Source: Firmicutes bacterium CAG:341 (GTDB lineage: Bacteria > Bacillota > Clostridia > Oscillospirales > Acutalibacteraceae). Taken from it: a stretch of DNA of 24,489 nucleotides. This document shows, in pieces, positions 1 through 7,399 of this stretch. Location: assembly GCA_000434995.1 (NCBI GenBank), contig FR895309.1, positions 9,287-33,775 on the forward strand, written 5' to 3'. The stretch's first letter is position 1; each line of letters starts with the position of its first letter. The position numbers were made by a program, and so were the translations under genes. The notes beneath the pieces are model-generated. The model was not told the DNA's origin. It did no database searches and saw nothing but the letters and a program-made list of their open reading frames with translations.

Positions 1-24
1 TTTCTTTGTTTTAATAATATGTAT

Positions 25-53
25 TTGACTTATTAACAAAAACATAGTAAAAT
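25..53 (+). promoter_or_regulatory. Sigma-A type promoter of glyQS
   Basis: TTGACT (25-30), a 17-bp spacer and TAAAAT (48-53) lie about 30 bp before the start codon of the glycyl-tRNA synthetase gene. No T-box leader fits in the short space between the -10 and the start codon. Confidence 0.7.
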
Positions 54-84
54 AATGTGTATATAACTAACGGAGGAAAATATA

Positions 85-1467
85 ATGGATAATTCAGAAA
101 AAACTTTAGATCAGCTTGTTGCTCTTTGCAAGGGTAGAGGTTTTGTTTACCCGGGTTCAGAGATTTACGGCGGTCTTGCAAATACATGGGATTACGGCCC
201 ACTCGGTGTTGAACTTAAAGAAAATATCAAAAAAGCCTGGAGAAAGAAATTTATTCAGGAAAACCCATATAATGTAGGGCTTGACAGTGCTATTCTTATG
301 AACCCGCAAACTTGGGTTGCATCAGGCCACCTCGGCGGATTCTCCGACCCGCTTATGGATTGCTGTGAATGTAAAACAAGGCACAGAGCAGATGATTTGA
401 TTGAAAGCTTTGACGGCACAAATGTTGCCGGCTGGAGCAATGAGGAAATGTCTGCTTATATTAAGGAGCATAACATTCCTTGCCCAAATTGCGGTGCGCA
501 TAATTTTACGGATATTCGCCAATTCAACCTTATGTTTAAAACTTTCCAGGGTGTAACAGAGGATGCAAAAGACGAAATTTATCTTCGCCCTGAAACTGCA
601 CAAGGTATTTTTACAAACTTTGCAAATGTGCAGAGAACTACAAGAAAGAAAATCCCTTTCGGTGTAGCACAGGTAGGTAAATCATTCAGAAACGAAATTA
701 CTCCGGGCAAATTCATCTTCCGTGTAAGAGAATTTGAGCAAATGGAGCTTGAATTTTTCTGTAAGCCGGGTACTGACCTTGAGTGGTTTGATTATTGGAG
801 AAGCTTCTGCCGTGATTGGCTTTATTCTCTTAACATCAACAAGGATAACCTCAGGCTTCGTGACCACGACCCTGAAGAACTTTGCTTCTATTCCAAAGCT
901 ACAACCGACTTTGAATACAAATTCCCATTTGGCTGGGGCGAACTTTGGGGTGTGGCTGACAGAACAGACTACGACCTCACACAGCATATCAAAACAAGCG
1001 GCAAAAACCTTGAATATTTTGACCAGGCAACAGGCGAAAAATATGTACCTTATGTTATTGAGCCTTCACTTGGTGTTGAGCGTTTATTCCTTGCACTTCT
1101 TACAGAAGCTTATGATGAAGAAATGCTTGATGAAGAAAAGAATGACAAGAGAATAGTAATGCACTTCCACCCTGCAATTGCTCCGTTTAAAGCAGCGGTT
1201 CTTCCGCTTTCAAAGAAGCTTAACGAGCAGGCAACAGAAGTTTTTGCTATGCTTTCAAAGAAATTTAACATTGATTATGATGATGCAGGCTCTATCGGCA
1301 AAAGATACCGCCGCCAAGATGAAATCGGTACTCCGTATTGCATCACATACGACTTTGATTCGGTTGAAGATAACTGCGTAACCGTTCGTGACCGTGATAC
1401 TATGGAGCAGGTTAGACTTCCGATTGACGAACTTGTAAAATTCATCGAGGAAAAGGTTGAGTTTTAA
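85..1467 (+). CDS. glyQS: Glycyl-tRNA synthetase, single-chain class II type
   Basis: This cytoplasmic enzyme charges tRNA-Gly with glycine using ATP. The 460-residue length fits the homodimeric alpha2 form rather than the separate alpha and beta chains. An N-terminal block reads GSEIYGGLANTWDYGPLG (residues 24-41). A cysteine cluster (C93, C94, C96 with C133, C136) may bind zinc. Class II motif 2 is at about 198-225 (GKSFRNE, then RVREFEQMELEFF) and motif 3 at about 326-338 (EPSLGVERLFLAL). The C-terminal anticodon-binding domain begins near 360 (HPAIAPFKAAVLPL). The ATG follows a GGAGG site at good spacing. The next gene starts 26 bp downstream with no terminator between, so the two are probably co-transcribed. 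Confidence 0.97.
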   Translation: MDNSEKTLDQLVALCKGRGFVYPGSEIYGGLANTWDYGPLGVELKENIKKAWRKKFIQENPYNVGLDSAILMNPQTWVASGHLGGFSDPLMDCCECKTRHRADDLIESFDGTNVAGWSNEEMSAYIKEHNIPCPNCGAHNFTDIRQFNLMFKTFQGVTEDAKDEIYLRPETAQGIFTNFANVQRTTRKKIPFGVAQVGKSFRNEITPGKFIFRVREFEQMELEFFCKPGTDLEWFDYWRSFCRDWLYSLNINKDNLRLRDHDPEELCFYSKATTDFEYKFPFGWGELWGVADRTDYDLTQHIKTSGKNLEYFDQATGEKYVPYVIEPSLGVERLFLALLTEAYDEEMLDEEKNDKRIVMHFHPAIAPFKAAVLPLSKKLNEQATEVFAMLSKKFNIDYDDAGSIGKRYRRQDEIGTPYCITYDFDSVEDNCVTVRDRDTMEQVRLPIDELVKFIEEKVEF

Positions 1468-1493
1468 TTTATCTTTCAAAGGAGGATAAAATT

Positions 1494-2819
1494 ATGAATA
1501 ACATCAACAGAAGCTTGGTAAAATCACAAGCTAAGCAAATCATTAAAGACAAAATATTCGCCCTGTTTGTTTTAAGTGCAATTGTAATTTTTTTAACCCA
1601 GGGTTTAACCATAGGCGTAAATGTTTACTCCGACAGTGATGATATTGAAAACCTCTTCGGCCCGAAAAACAGCAACGGTTACAGTGATAACTCTAACCAA
1701 AACACACCTGAAGATTTTTTCAAATACTTTAACGGCGAGCAAAGTAATGATAACGACAACAGCTACGATGATGATGACAGCTACGATGACGGTGACAGCT
1801 CAAGCGACAATCCTATTGAAAGCTTCGGCCAAAGCTATAACGTCGGTGACACCGGCATTACTAACACATCCGTTAACACTTCAAGCATAGGTTATTTTTC
1901 CGATACAGGAATTAGAGGGCTTACCGTTCTTTCAATCGTGCTTTCTCCGCTTCTTGTTTCACTTTTAGGTTTTTATGTAATCCTCGTTAAGCGTGACCCG
2001 AGTGAGCAATTTTCACTCGGTGAAGAAATCAAAAACATATTCAAAGTATCGTTTGACGCAACATACGGTAAAAAGCTTGTTGTTTCAATTTTAAGAACCT
2101 TGTTTATAACGCTTTGGTGTTTTCTCTTCATAATCCCAGGTATCGTGTATAATTACAGTTCATACTTCTCATTCCAGATTATGTGTGAAAACCCGAATTT
2201 GAAGCCTATGGAGGCTCTCAAGCTATCTAAAAAGATGGTTGCCGGCAACAGGAGTGAGCTTTTTGCACTTGACTTAAGCTTTATCGGCTGGTGGATACTC
2301 TGCGGTATCTCCTTCGGCATTGCAAGCATATATGCAATTCCTTATTATTTAACTACCCAAGCACTCTATTATGAAAACTTCAAAATAAGAGCTTTGCAAG
2401 AGGGCAGAATTACGGAAGACGACTTCCTTTCACAAGAGGAAAAGGCAAACAAATATGCTTTTGCCGGTGCGGGAAATTATTATAACCCTGCACAAAATAC
2501 CAATGAGCAGTACACAGCTAATCAAAACGACAGTGCAAACGCTTATTACTACAACCCACAGCAGCACACAGCTGATACCGGAGCAGCACAAACCGCTGCA
2601 AATGAAAATGCAGGCGAGAATGAAAATGCAGGCGAGCAAAATACATCACCATTTTATACTCCTGCAAATGTGCCGAGTGAAAATGAACCTATACAAAGCG
2701 GTTCATACCCGTCATATGCAAATAACGAGCAGGAAAAGGCAGAATATTATCAGCCGCCTGTAAATGATAAAACGGTTTCAAGCGAGCCGGAAAATCAAAA
2801 TGCAGATACAAACGAATAA
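1494..2819 (+). CDS. DUF975-type integral membrane protein with acidic loop and N/Q-rich tail
   Basis: A 441-residue membrane protein of unknown function resembling the DUF975 family. The N-terminal NRSLVKSQAKQIIKDK stretch before the first membrane segment (about 21-42) is typical of that family. Further hydrophobic segments lie at about 142-165, 195-220 and 258-290. Between the first two is a long acidic, Ser/Asp/Asn-rich stretch (about 46-135) containing runs of Asp. The C-terminal 120 residues are hydrophilic and rich in Asn, Gln, Tyr and Glu, and include a tandem NENAGE repeat. A strong AAAGGAGGA site precedes the ATG. It sits directly behind glyQS, but a functional link to translation is not evident. 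Confidence 0.8.
   Translation: MNNINRSLVKSQAKQIIKDKIFALFVLSAIVIFLTQGLTIGVNVYSDSDDIENLFGPKNSNGYSDNSNQNTPEDFFKYFNGEQSNDNDNSYDDDDSYDDGDSSSDNPIESFGQSYNVGDTGITNTSVNTSSIGYFSDTGIRGLTVLSIVLSPLLVSLLGFYVILVKRDPSEQFSLGEEIKNIFKVSFDATYGKKLVVSILRTLFITLWCFLFIIPGIVYNYSSYFSFQIMCENPNLKPMEALKLSKKMVAGNRSELFALDLSFIGWWILCGISFGIASIYAIPYYLTTQALYYENFKIRALQEGRITEDDFLSQEEKANKYAFAGAGNYYNPAQNTNEQYTANQNDSANAYYYNPQQHTADTGAAQTAANENAGENENAGEQNTSPFYTPANVPSENEPIQSGSYPSYANNEQEKAEYYQPPVNDKTVSSEPENQNADTNE
2601..2636 (+). repeat. Perfect 18-bp tandem repeat (2 copies) in the DUF975 gene
   Basis: The unit AATGAAAATGCAGGCGAG occurs twice back to back (2601-2618 and 2619-2636). It keeps frame and encodes NENAGE twice within the low-complexity C-terminal tail, so the copy number could vary by slippage without breaking the gene. 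Confidence 0.9.
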
Positions 2820-2832
2820 TCTATAAAAGCAA

Positions 2833-2891
2833 AGGCGAGCAGTATTTGCCCCTAAAAAATCATCGGGGTTTCACTGTTCGCCTATTTTTTG
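2833..2891. terminator. Bidirectional intrinsic terminator between the DUF975 and M23 genes
   Basis: AGGCGAGCAGT (2833-2843) pairs with ACTGTTCGCCT (2873-2883) with one wobble pair, and an inner CCCC/GGGG helix (2849-2852, 2865-2868) closes the loop. A T-run follows on the + strand. The two genes converge here, so the structure probably ends both transcripts. Confidence 0.8.
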
Positions 2892-2907
2892 TTTATTTTT
2901 TCAAAAG

Positions 2908-3627
2908 CTATTCTGTTTTTCCCATTACATCAAGTGGGTTGACATACTTATTATCCAAAAGCGTTTCAAAATGAAGGTGTGATTCGCTCTTTTCTTCAAA
3001 CGGAGTTGTACCGAGCGTACCGAGAGTTTCGCCGATAGTTACATAATCGCCCTCTGATACATTTACGGTATCCATACCGCAATACCTTGCAACAAGTTTG
3101 CCGCCGTGGTCAATTTCAATCACGGTGCCGAGCATAGCGTCTTTGCTTACGCTTAATACAAGCCCGTCGTTAATCGAACGCACTTTACTGCCCTTATTAG
3201 CTTTAAAATCAACCGCTGTATGCGCCCTGTAATCTTTCATGGTTTTATTTTCAACAAGTTCTTCACTGTAACCCAAAAGCACCGTTTCATCGCAAGGATA
3301 TTTGTAAAACGATTTATAAGGAATATTAGTATCGCTTGATGTCATAGTAGATACTTCGGTTGATGTTACGGTAGTCGGCTTTTTTGAATTTTGCTTTTTA
3401 GTTGTTTGCTTTTCGGTTTGGCTTGCGGTGGTTAACTGCGTATTATTTGTGGTGGTAACCTTTTTTTCTTTAGCTTTTTCAACCACGGTAGTAGCTTCGT
3501 TTACATCTGTTGTGTGCGAAGACTGGGTTGAAAAATAAACAATCAAGCCAAGTGCAACAATGCAAAGGCAAATCACTGAAAATAAAGCTCTTAAATTTTT
3601 ATTATTTGGTTTATCTTTTGTAGCCAT
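2908..3627 (-). CDS. Membrane-anchored M23 family peptidase, SpoIIQ-like
   Basis: A 239-residue single-pass protein. A short positive N-terminus is followed by a membrane helix (about 13-33), a Thr/Lys-rich linker (about 39-105) and a C-terminal M23 (LytM-type) domain. Zinc ligands of the family are present as H136-xxx-D140 and H217-L-H219, so the peptidase could be active. The architecture and the stretches LGTVIEIDHGG and HLHFE followed by VNPLDV resemble SpoIIQ, the forespore membrane protein of the engulfment channel. B. subtilis SpoIIQ lacks a catalytic His, whereas clostridial versions often keep it. That identification is an inference; a vegetative peptidoglycan hydrolase is the alternative. 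The start is the ATG at 3627, because an in-frame GTG at 3636 is itself part of the GAGGTG ribosome-binding site. That site lies inside a terminator hairpin. Confidence 0.85.
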   Translation of the reverse strand: MATKDKPNNKNLRALFSVICLCIVALGLIVYFSTQSSHTTDVNEATTVVEKAKEKKVTTTNNTQLTTASQTEKQTTKKQNSKKPTTVTSTEVSTMTSSDTNIPYKSFYKYPCDETVLLGYSEELVENKTMKDYRAHTAVDFKANKGSKVRSINDGLVLSVSKDAMLGTVIEIDHGGKLVARYCGMDTVNVSEGDYVTIGETLGTLGTTPFEEKSESHLHFETLLDNKYVNPLDVMGKTE

Positions 3628-3664
3628 AAAAAACACCTCAAGGGTATTATTGCCCTTGGGGTGT
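3628..3664 (-). terminator. Intrinsic terminator after the GH30 gene, overlapping the ribosome-binding site of the M23 gene
   Basis: On the minus strand ACACCCCAAGGG (3664-3653) pairs with CCCTTGAGGTGT (3644-3633) with one C-A mismatch and an 8-nt loop. Six T residues follow directly (3633-3628), then the ATG of the M23 gene. The AGGTG in the 3' arm is the only ribosome-binding site visible for that gene, so folding would both end transcription and hide the site. Confidence 0.8.
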
Positions 3665-3684
3665 TAAGTTATACATATTAAATT

Positions 3685-5295
3685 TTAATCGTAAACTACG
3701 GTAACTACGCTTGAAGCAGGAAGCGAAACATCAAGTTTTTTTGCTGTGCCAAAATCTGTTTTGGCAATATCGTTATCCTTATCGGTTGTATAAACGCTGT
3801 AATTGCCTGTGCAGTCAAGTGCTGTTTTAACCTTTTTATCGTTGTTATTTACATATACTACAACTGTTGAACCGTCTTCATTAACAAAAGCAACGCTTTT
3901 TACATTTTCAACACCTGATGAACAAGCTATTCTGATTGCGCCCTCTTTAATAAATTTTGAAAAATTGCCGAGACAGTAATATCTTTTTGAAAAATCGAGA
4001 TTTTCGTGATTATCTTCATCAAGATAAATAAGACCGTCGGTATACACACCGTAGGAACAGGCAGTCCACCAATCCCATTCGGTAGCGTTTAAAAGAGTTA
4101 AATCATCCACAATTTTATTTGCCATTGCAACACCGTACTTAATTGTAGTACCGTTAGTTCCTTTTTTCGCTTTGGAAATAAGGTCAAACACACCTGTGTT
4201 TTCATCGGTAGTCATTTGGCAATATTCAGTAGACGCAACATTATATTTTGAATATTTTTCAGAAATATAATCTGCCGTGGCTTTTTTAGTATCTGTATCT
4301 GACCAGTAAGAATGCATACTCACTTCGTCAAAATATTTGCGAAGAGCGGCATTTTTGAAAACATATTTTGGCCCTTTGCCCAAAATGCAATCCATATATG
4401 CCATTGCTGTACTGCCTTGCCCTTCCATAGCACCGGATTCAAACATTGATACTTTTACTCCGCTTTTATCAAGCTCACTGCCTTTAAATTTTTTAACAAA
4501 AGCTTTAAGCAAATCTCTTGCTTCATATTTGGAATAATAGCAACCCTCTTGATTAACGGAATAAGTATTATCATCATTATACCAAGCTGCCCAATTATAC
4601 TGTGGCTCATTTATAGGCGAAACGCTTGTAAGGCGGTAACCTTTTTTCACAAAGTAATCGGCACTGTTATAGCAAAAATCGGCAAATGCCTTGTAATTTG
4701 ATTTATCAAGATTTGAAACCCACTGTTCATCATCACTTTTATATGGGGTACAGTATGCCGCACCGTTTTTTGTTAAATACACGGGAGCGCTGTTGCAAAA
4801 CAGAGTCAAGCGCATATCCTTGCCGGCATATTTTTTTGCAAGTTCCAGGCACTGCTGTGCGTTTTTATCATTATTAAAATTATATGTTCCGTCAGCATTT
4901 AAAAAACATTCGGTTTGGCGGTTTTTAGTCAAAATATGACTATCACCCTTTGAACCTGCGCCGAGATTGTAGCGGTAAATATTAAGTCCTATTCCCTTGT
5001 CATCATCATAAAGTGCCTGCATAATATCGCTTGCATTATCCCACGAGCCTACATCCTGGCTCCACCAGCAAGCAGACGCACCAAATCCGTTTATAGTTTG
5101 GTAATTCACATTATTATCAAGCACGGTGACATTACTGCCGCTGACATTGGCATTTACTTTTTCGCTTTGCCTATATTCAACTTTTCCGTCAATTCCGATA
5201 ACACCGAAAATTATATAAAGCACCGCCGCTATAATTGCAACAATCAAAGCCGATATTACAATGAGCAAAGTTTTTTTCTTTTTGCTTTTATCCAT
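3685..5295 (-). CDS. Membrane-anchored glycoside hydrolase family 30 enzyme
   Basis: A 536-residue extracellular glycosidase held by one N-terminal membrane helix (about 9-33) after a Lys-rich cytoplasmic start. The catalytic (beta/alpha)8 domain opens with the GH30 signature INGFGASACWW (68-78). The probable acid/base is E230 in SPINEP and the probable nucleophile is E357 in ASTEY. The C-terminal ~90 residues form the usual GH30 side beta-domain and end in LPASSVVTVV. The opening motif looks more like the beta-1,6-galactanase type than the glucuronoxylanase type, but this is a guess from memory. The ATG follows an AGGTGA site. It lies downstream of uxuA-uxuB, behind a terminator, suggesting a role in releasing uronate-bearing sugars from plant glycans. 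Confidence 0.88.
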   Translation of the reverse strand: MDKSKKKKTLLIVISALIVAIIAAVLYIIFGVIGIDGKVEYRQSEKVNANVSGSNVTVLDNNVNYQTINGFGASACWWSQDVGSWDNASDIMQALYDDDKGIGLNIYRYNLGAGSKGDSHILTKNRQTECFLNADGTYNFNNDKNAQQCLELAKKYAGKDMRLTLFCNSAPVYLTKNGAAYCTPYKSDDEQWVSNLDKSNYKAFADFCYNSADYFVKKGYRLTSVSPINEPQYNWAAWYNDDNTYSVNQEGCYYSKYEARDLLKAFVKKFKGSELDKSGVKVSMFESGAMEGQGSTAMAYMDCILGKGPKYVFKNAALRKYFDEVSMHSYWSDTDTKKATADYISEKYSKYNVASTEYCQMTTDENTGVFDLISKAKKGTNGTTIKYGVAMANKIVDDLTLLNATEWDWWTACSYGVYTDGLIYLDEDNHENLDFSKRYYCLGNFSKFIKEGAIRIACSSGVENVKSVAFVNEDGSTVVVYVNNNDKKVKTALDCTGNYSVYTTDKDNDIAKTDFGTAKKLDVSLPASSVVTVVYD

Positions 5296-5313
5296 TTTTC
5301 ATCACCTGATTTT

Positions 5314-5344
5314 AAAAAAGGGCGAATTGCAAATCAACTCGCCC
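5314..5344 (-). terminator. Intrinsic terminator between uxuB and the GH30 gene
   Basis: On the minus strand GGGCGAGTTG (5344-5335) pairs with CAATTCGCCC (5329-5320), ten pairs with one wobble and a 5-nt loop, followed by six T residues (5319-5314). The GH30 ribosome-binding site begins only a few bases further on, so GH30 expression depends on readthrough or on a promoter overlapping this site. Confidence 0.85.
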
Positions 5345-5363
5345 ATAATAATATTCTTGTTTT

Positions 5364-6215
5364 TTATACACCCGAATAAGCGTTGAAACCGCCGTCAACA
5401 GGAATATTAACACCTGTAATAAAGCCTGAATAAGTATCATCGCAAAGGAAAAGAAGTGTACCTGAAAGTTCATCAGGTTCGCCGAATCTATCCATTGGTG
5501 TAGCGGCAAGAATTTTGCCTGTTCTTTCAGTAGGTGTTCCGTCCTCATTCCAAAGAAGAGTTGCATTCTGCTTTGTTGAGAAAAAGCCCGGTGCAATCGC
5601 ATTAACTCTGATTCCGAGCGGAGCAAAGTGAACTGCCATCCATTCGGTAAAGTTCTTAACAGCGGCTTTAGCGGCACTGTAAGCAGGAATACGGGTAAGC
5701 GGCCTAAATGCATTCATAGAGGTAATCATAATGATAGTACCCTTTTGCTTTTCAGCCATATCCTTGGCAAATACCTGAGTAGGAATAAGTGTACCGAGGA
5801 AATTAAGGTTAAATACAAAGCTGATACCGTTAGGGTCAAGGTCAAAGAAAGTTTTTACATTTTCATCCTTTTGAACAAGGTCGATTTTTTCAAGAGTATC
5901 TTTTGTAGTAGTTCCCTTCGGGTTGTTTCCGCCTGCACCGTTTAAAAGAATATCGCAAGAGCCTAATTTTTCATTGATGACTTTTCTTGCGTTTTCCATT
6001 GATTCAAGTTCAAGAACATTACAGCCGACTGCAATAGCTTCGCCGCCGTCTGCATTGATTTCATCAGCACATTTTTTTGCTGCTTCTTCATTAAGGTCAA
6101 GCACTGCAACTTTGCAACCCTGTTTAGCAAGGGTTTTTGCGAATGCGGCACAAAGAACACCACCGCCGCCTGTAACAACAGCAACTTTACCTTTTAAATT
6201 CTCATGTTTAAACAT
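5364..6215 (-). CDS. uxuB: SDR-family D-mannonate oxidoreductase (fructuronate reductase)
   Basis: A 283-residue cytoplasmic short-chain dehydrogenase/reductase. The Rossmann nucleotide-binding motif is TGGGGVL (15-21), followed by NGAG (92-95), the catalytic S166 (MITSMNA), and Y179-xxx-K183 (YSAAK). The glycine-rich motif, a long insert at about 97-130 and position directly behind uxuA match the SDR-type fructuronate reductases of Firmicutes (YjmF-like), which reduce D-fructuronate to D-mannonate. The product would be the substrate of UxuA. Only 5 bp separate it from the uxuA stop, and its AAAGGAA site lies in the uxuA end, so the two are co-transcribed. The cofactor (NADH or NADPH) cannot be read. 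A gluconate 5-dehydrogenase-like activity is the main alternative. Confidence 0.88.
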   Translation of the reverse strand: MFKHENLKGKVAVVTGGGGVLCAAFAKTLAKQGCKVAVLDLNEEAAKKCADEINADGGEAIAVGCNVLELESMENARKVINEKLGSCDILLNGAGGNNPKGTTTKDTLEKIDLVQKDENVKTFFDLDPNGISFVFNLNFLGTLIPTQVFAKDMAEKQKGTIIMITSMNAFRPLTRIPAYSAAKAAVKNFTEWMAVHFAPLGIRVNAIAPGFFSTKQNATLLWNEDGTPTERTGKILAATPMDRFGEPDELSGTLLFLCDDTYSGFITGVNIPVDGGFNAYSGV

Positions 6216-6220
6216 AATGT

Positions 6221-7291
6221 TTATTTTTCCTTTCTGCTTTTTTCAACAGCTTCCCAAAGTCCGTTGAGATAGCTTACGCCCAATGCTCTGTCATAAAGTC
6301 CGTAACCCGGGCGTGCAACTTCTCCCCAAATCATTCTGCCGTGGTCAGGGCGAATATATCCGTCAAACCCAACCTCTTGAAGAGCTTTAACTATTTCATA
6401 CATATCAAGTGAACCATAGTCACTTTCGTGTGCAGTTTCGTTAAACCACCTGTCATTGATTGAAACATTGCGAAGATGAGCAAAATAAATTCTATCCCCT
6501 GCGGCTTTAATAATTTCAACCATATCATTTTTAGGGCTTGCACCAAGTGAGCCTGTGCAAAGAGTTAAACCGTTGTACTTGCTCGGAACCATATCAAGAA
6601 GCTTTTCAACAGCTTCTTTGCCTGTGATAATACGAGGAAGGCCAAAAATACCCCAAGGCGGATCATCCGGATGTATTGCCATTTTGACATCGCATTCCTC
6701 ACAAGTAGGCATAATAGCTTCAAGAAAATATTTAAGATTTGCCCACAAATCATCGGCAGTTACATTCTTATACTTTTCAAAAAGTTCTTTAATTTCACCC
6801 ATTCTTTCAGTTTCCCAACCCGGCATAGCATATCCGTTTGAGTTATCATCAATCTCTTTAAACATATCTTCGGGTGATTTGCCATCTACCTGCTTGCCGT
6901 CATAGCTAAGGCAGGTTGAACCGTCAGGCAAAGGCATATAAAGGTCTGTTCTTGTCCAGTCAAAAACAGGCATAAAGTTATAGCAAATTACTTTAACCCC
7001 AACCTTTGCAAGATTTCTGATTGATGTTTTATAATTTTCAATAAGCTTGTCCCTTGTAGGTAAACCAAGCTTTATATCCTCGTGAACATTTACGCTTTCG
7101 ATACATTCCATTGTAAGCCCGGCAGATGTGATTTCATCATACATTTTTTGCACATCTTCCATTTCCCAAGCTTCCCCGGCAGGAAGATAATGAAGAGCAG
7201 GAACAACGCCGACTACACCCGGAATTTGCTTGATTTGCTCAAGTGATACGGTATCAAGGTCCTTACCGAACCAGCGAAAAGTCATTTGCAT
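6221..7291 (-). CDS. uxuA: Mannonate dehydratase
   Basis: This 356-residue cytoplasmic enzyme dehydrates D-mannonate to 2-keto-3-deoxy-D-gluconate in hexuronate breakdown. Recognisable family blocks run in order: an N-terminal MTFRWFG, then CIESVNVHEDIKLG, CYNFMPVFDWTRTDL, MAIHPDDPP, CTGSLG, AHLRNV, and the C-terminal RPDHGR with RPGYGLYDRALG. The His, Cys and Asp residues in these blocks include the likely metal ligands. The length is within the usual range for the family. An in-frame ATG exists 48 bp upstream, but the ATG at 7291 has a strong AAAGGAGG site. It lies directly upstream of uxuB. The putative promoter at 7330-7358 suggests it heads its own transcript. Confidence 0.95.
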   Translation of the reverse strand: MQMTFRWFGKDLDTVSLEQIKQIPGVVGVVPALHYLPAGEAWEMEDVQKMYDEITSAGLTMECIESVNVHEDIKLGLPTRDKLIENYKTSIRNLAKVGVKVICYNFMPVFDWTRTDLYMPLPDGSTCLSYDGKQVDGKSPEDMFKEIDDNSNGYAMPGWETERMGEIKELFEKYKNVTADDLWANLKYFLEAIMPTCEECDVKMAIHPDDPPWGIFGLPRIITGKEAVEKLLDMVPSKYNGLTLCTGSLGASPKNDMVEIIKAAGDRIYFAHLRNVSINDRWFNETAHESDYGSLDMYEIVKALQEVGFDGYIRPDHGRMIWGEVARPGYGLYDRALGVSYLNGLWEAVEKSRKEK

Positions 7292-7329
7292 ATTTTTACC
7301 TCCTTTATTTAAAATCATATAGCACTTTG

Positions 7330-7358
7330 ATTTTATCATAATATAATAGACGATTCAA
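7330..7358 (-). promoter_or_regulatory. Putative promoter of uxuA-uxuB
   Basis: On the minus strand TTGAAT (7358-7353), a 17-bp spacer and TAAAAT (7335-7330) lie about 40 bp before the uxuA start. No clear operator palindrome for a uronate repressor was seen beside it. Confidence 0.55.
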
Positions 7359-7399
7359 GCGAATATTTATAATAATTATATTTTTTAAACGCTCAATTT

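Noticed and set aside
734..1156. A 140-codon open frame inside glyQS on the same strand in another frame.
   Set aside because: It is fully contained in a well-conserved gene, has no ribosome-binding site and its translation has no recognisable features.
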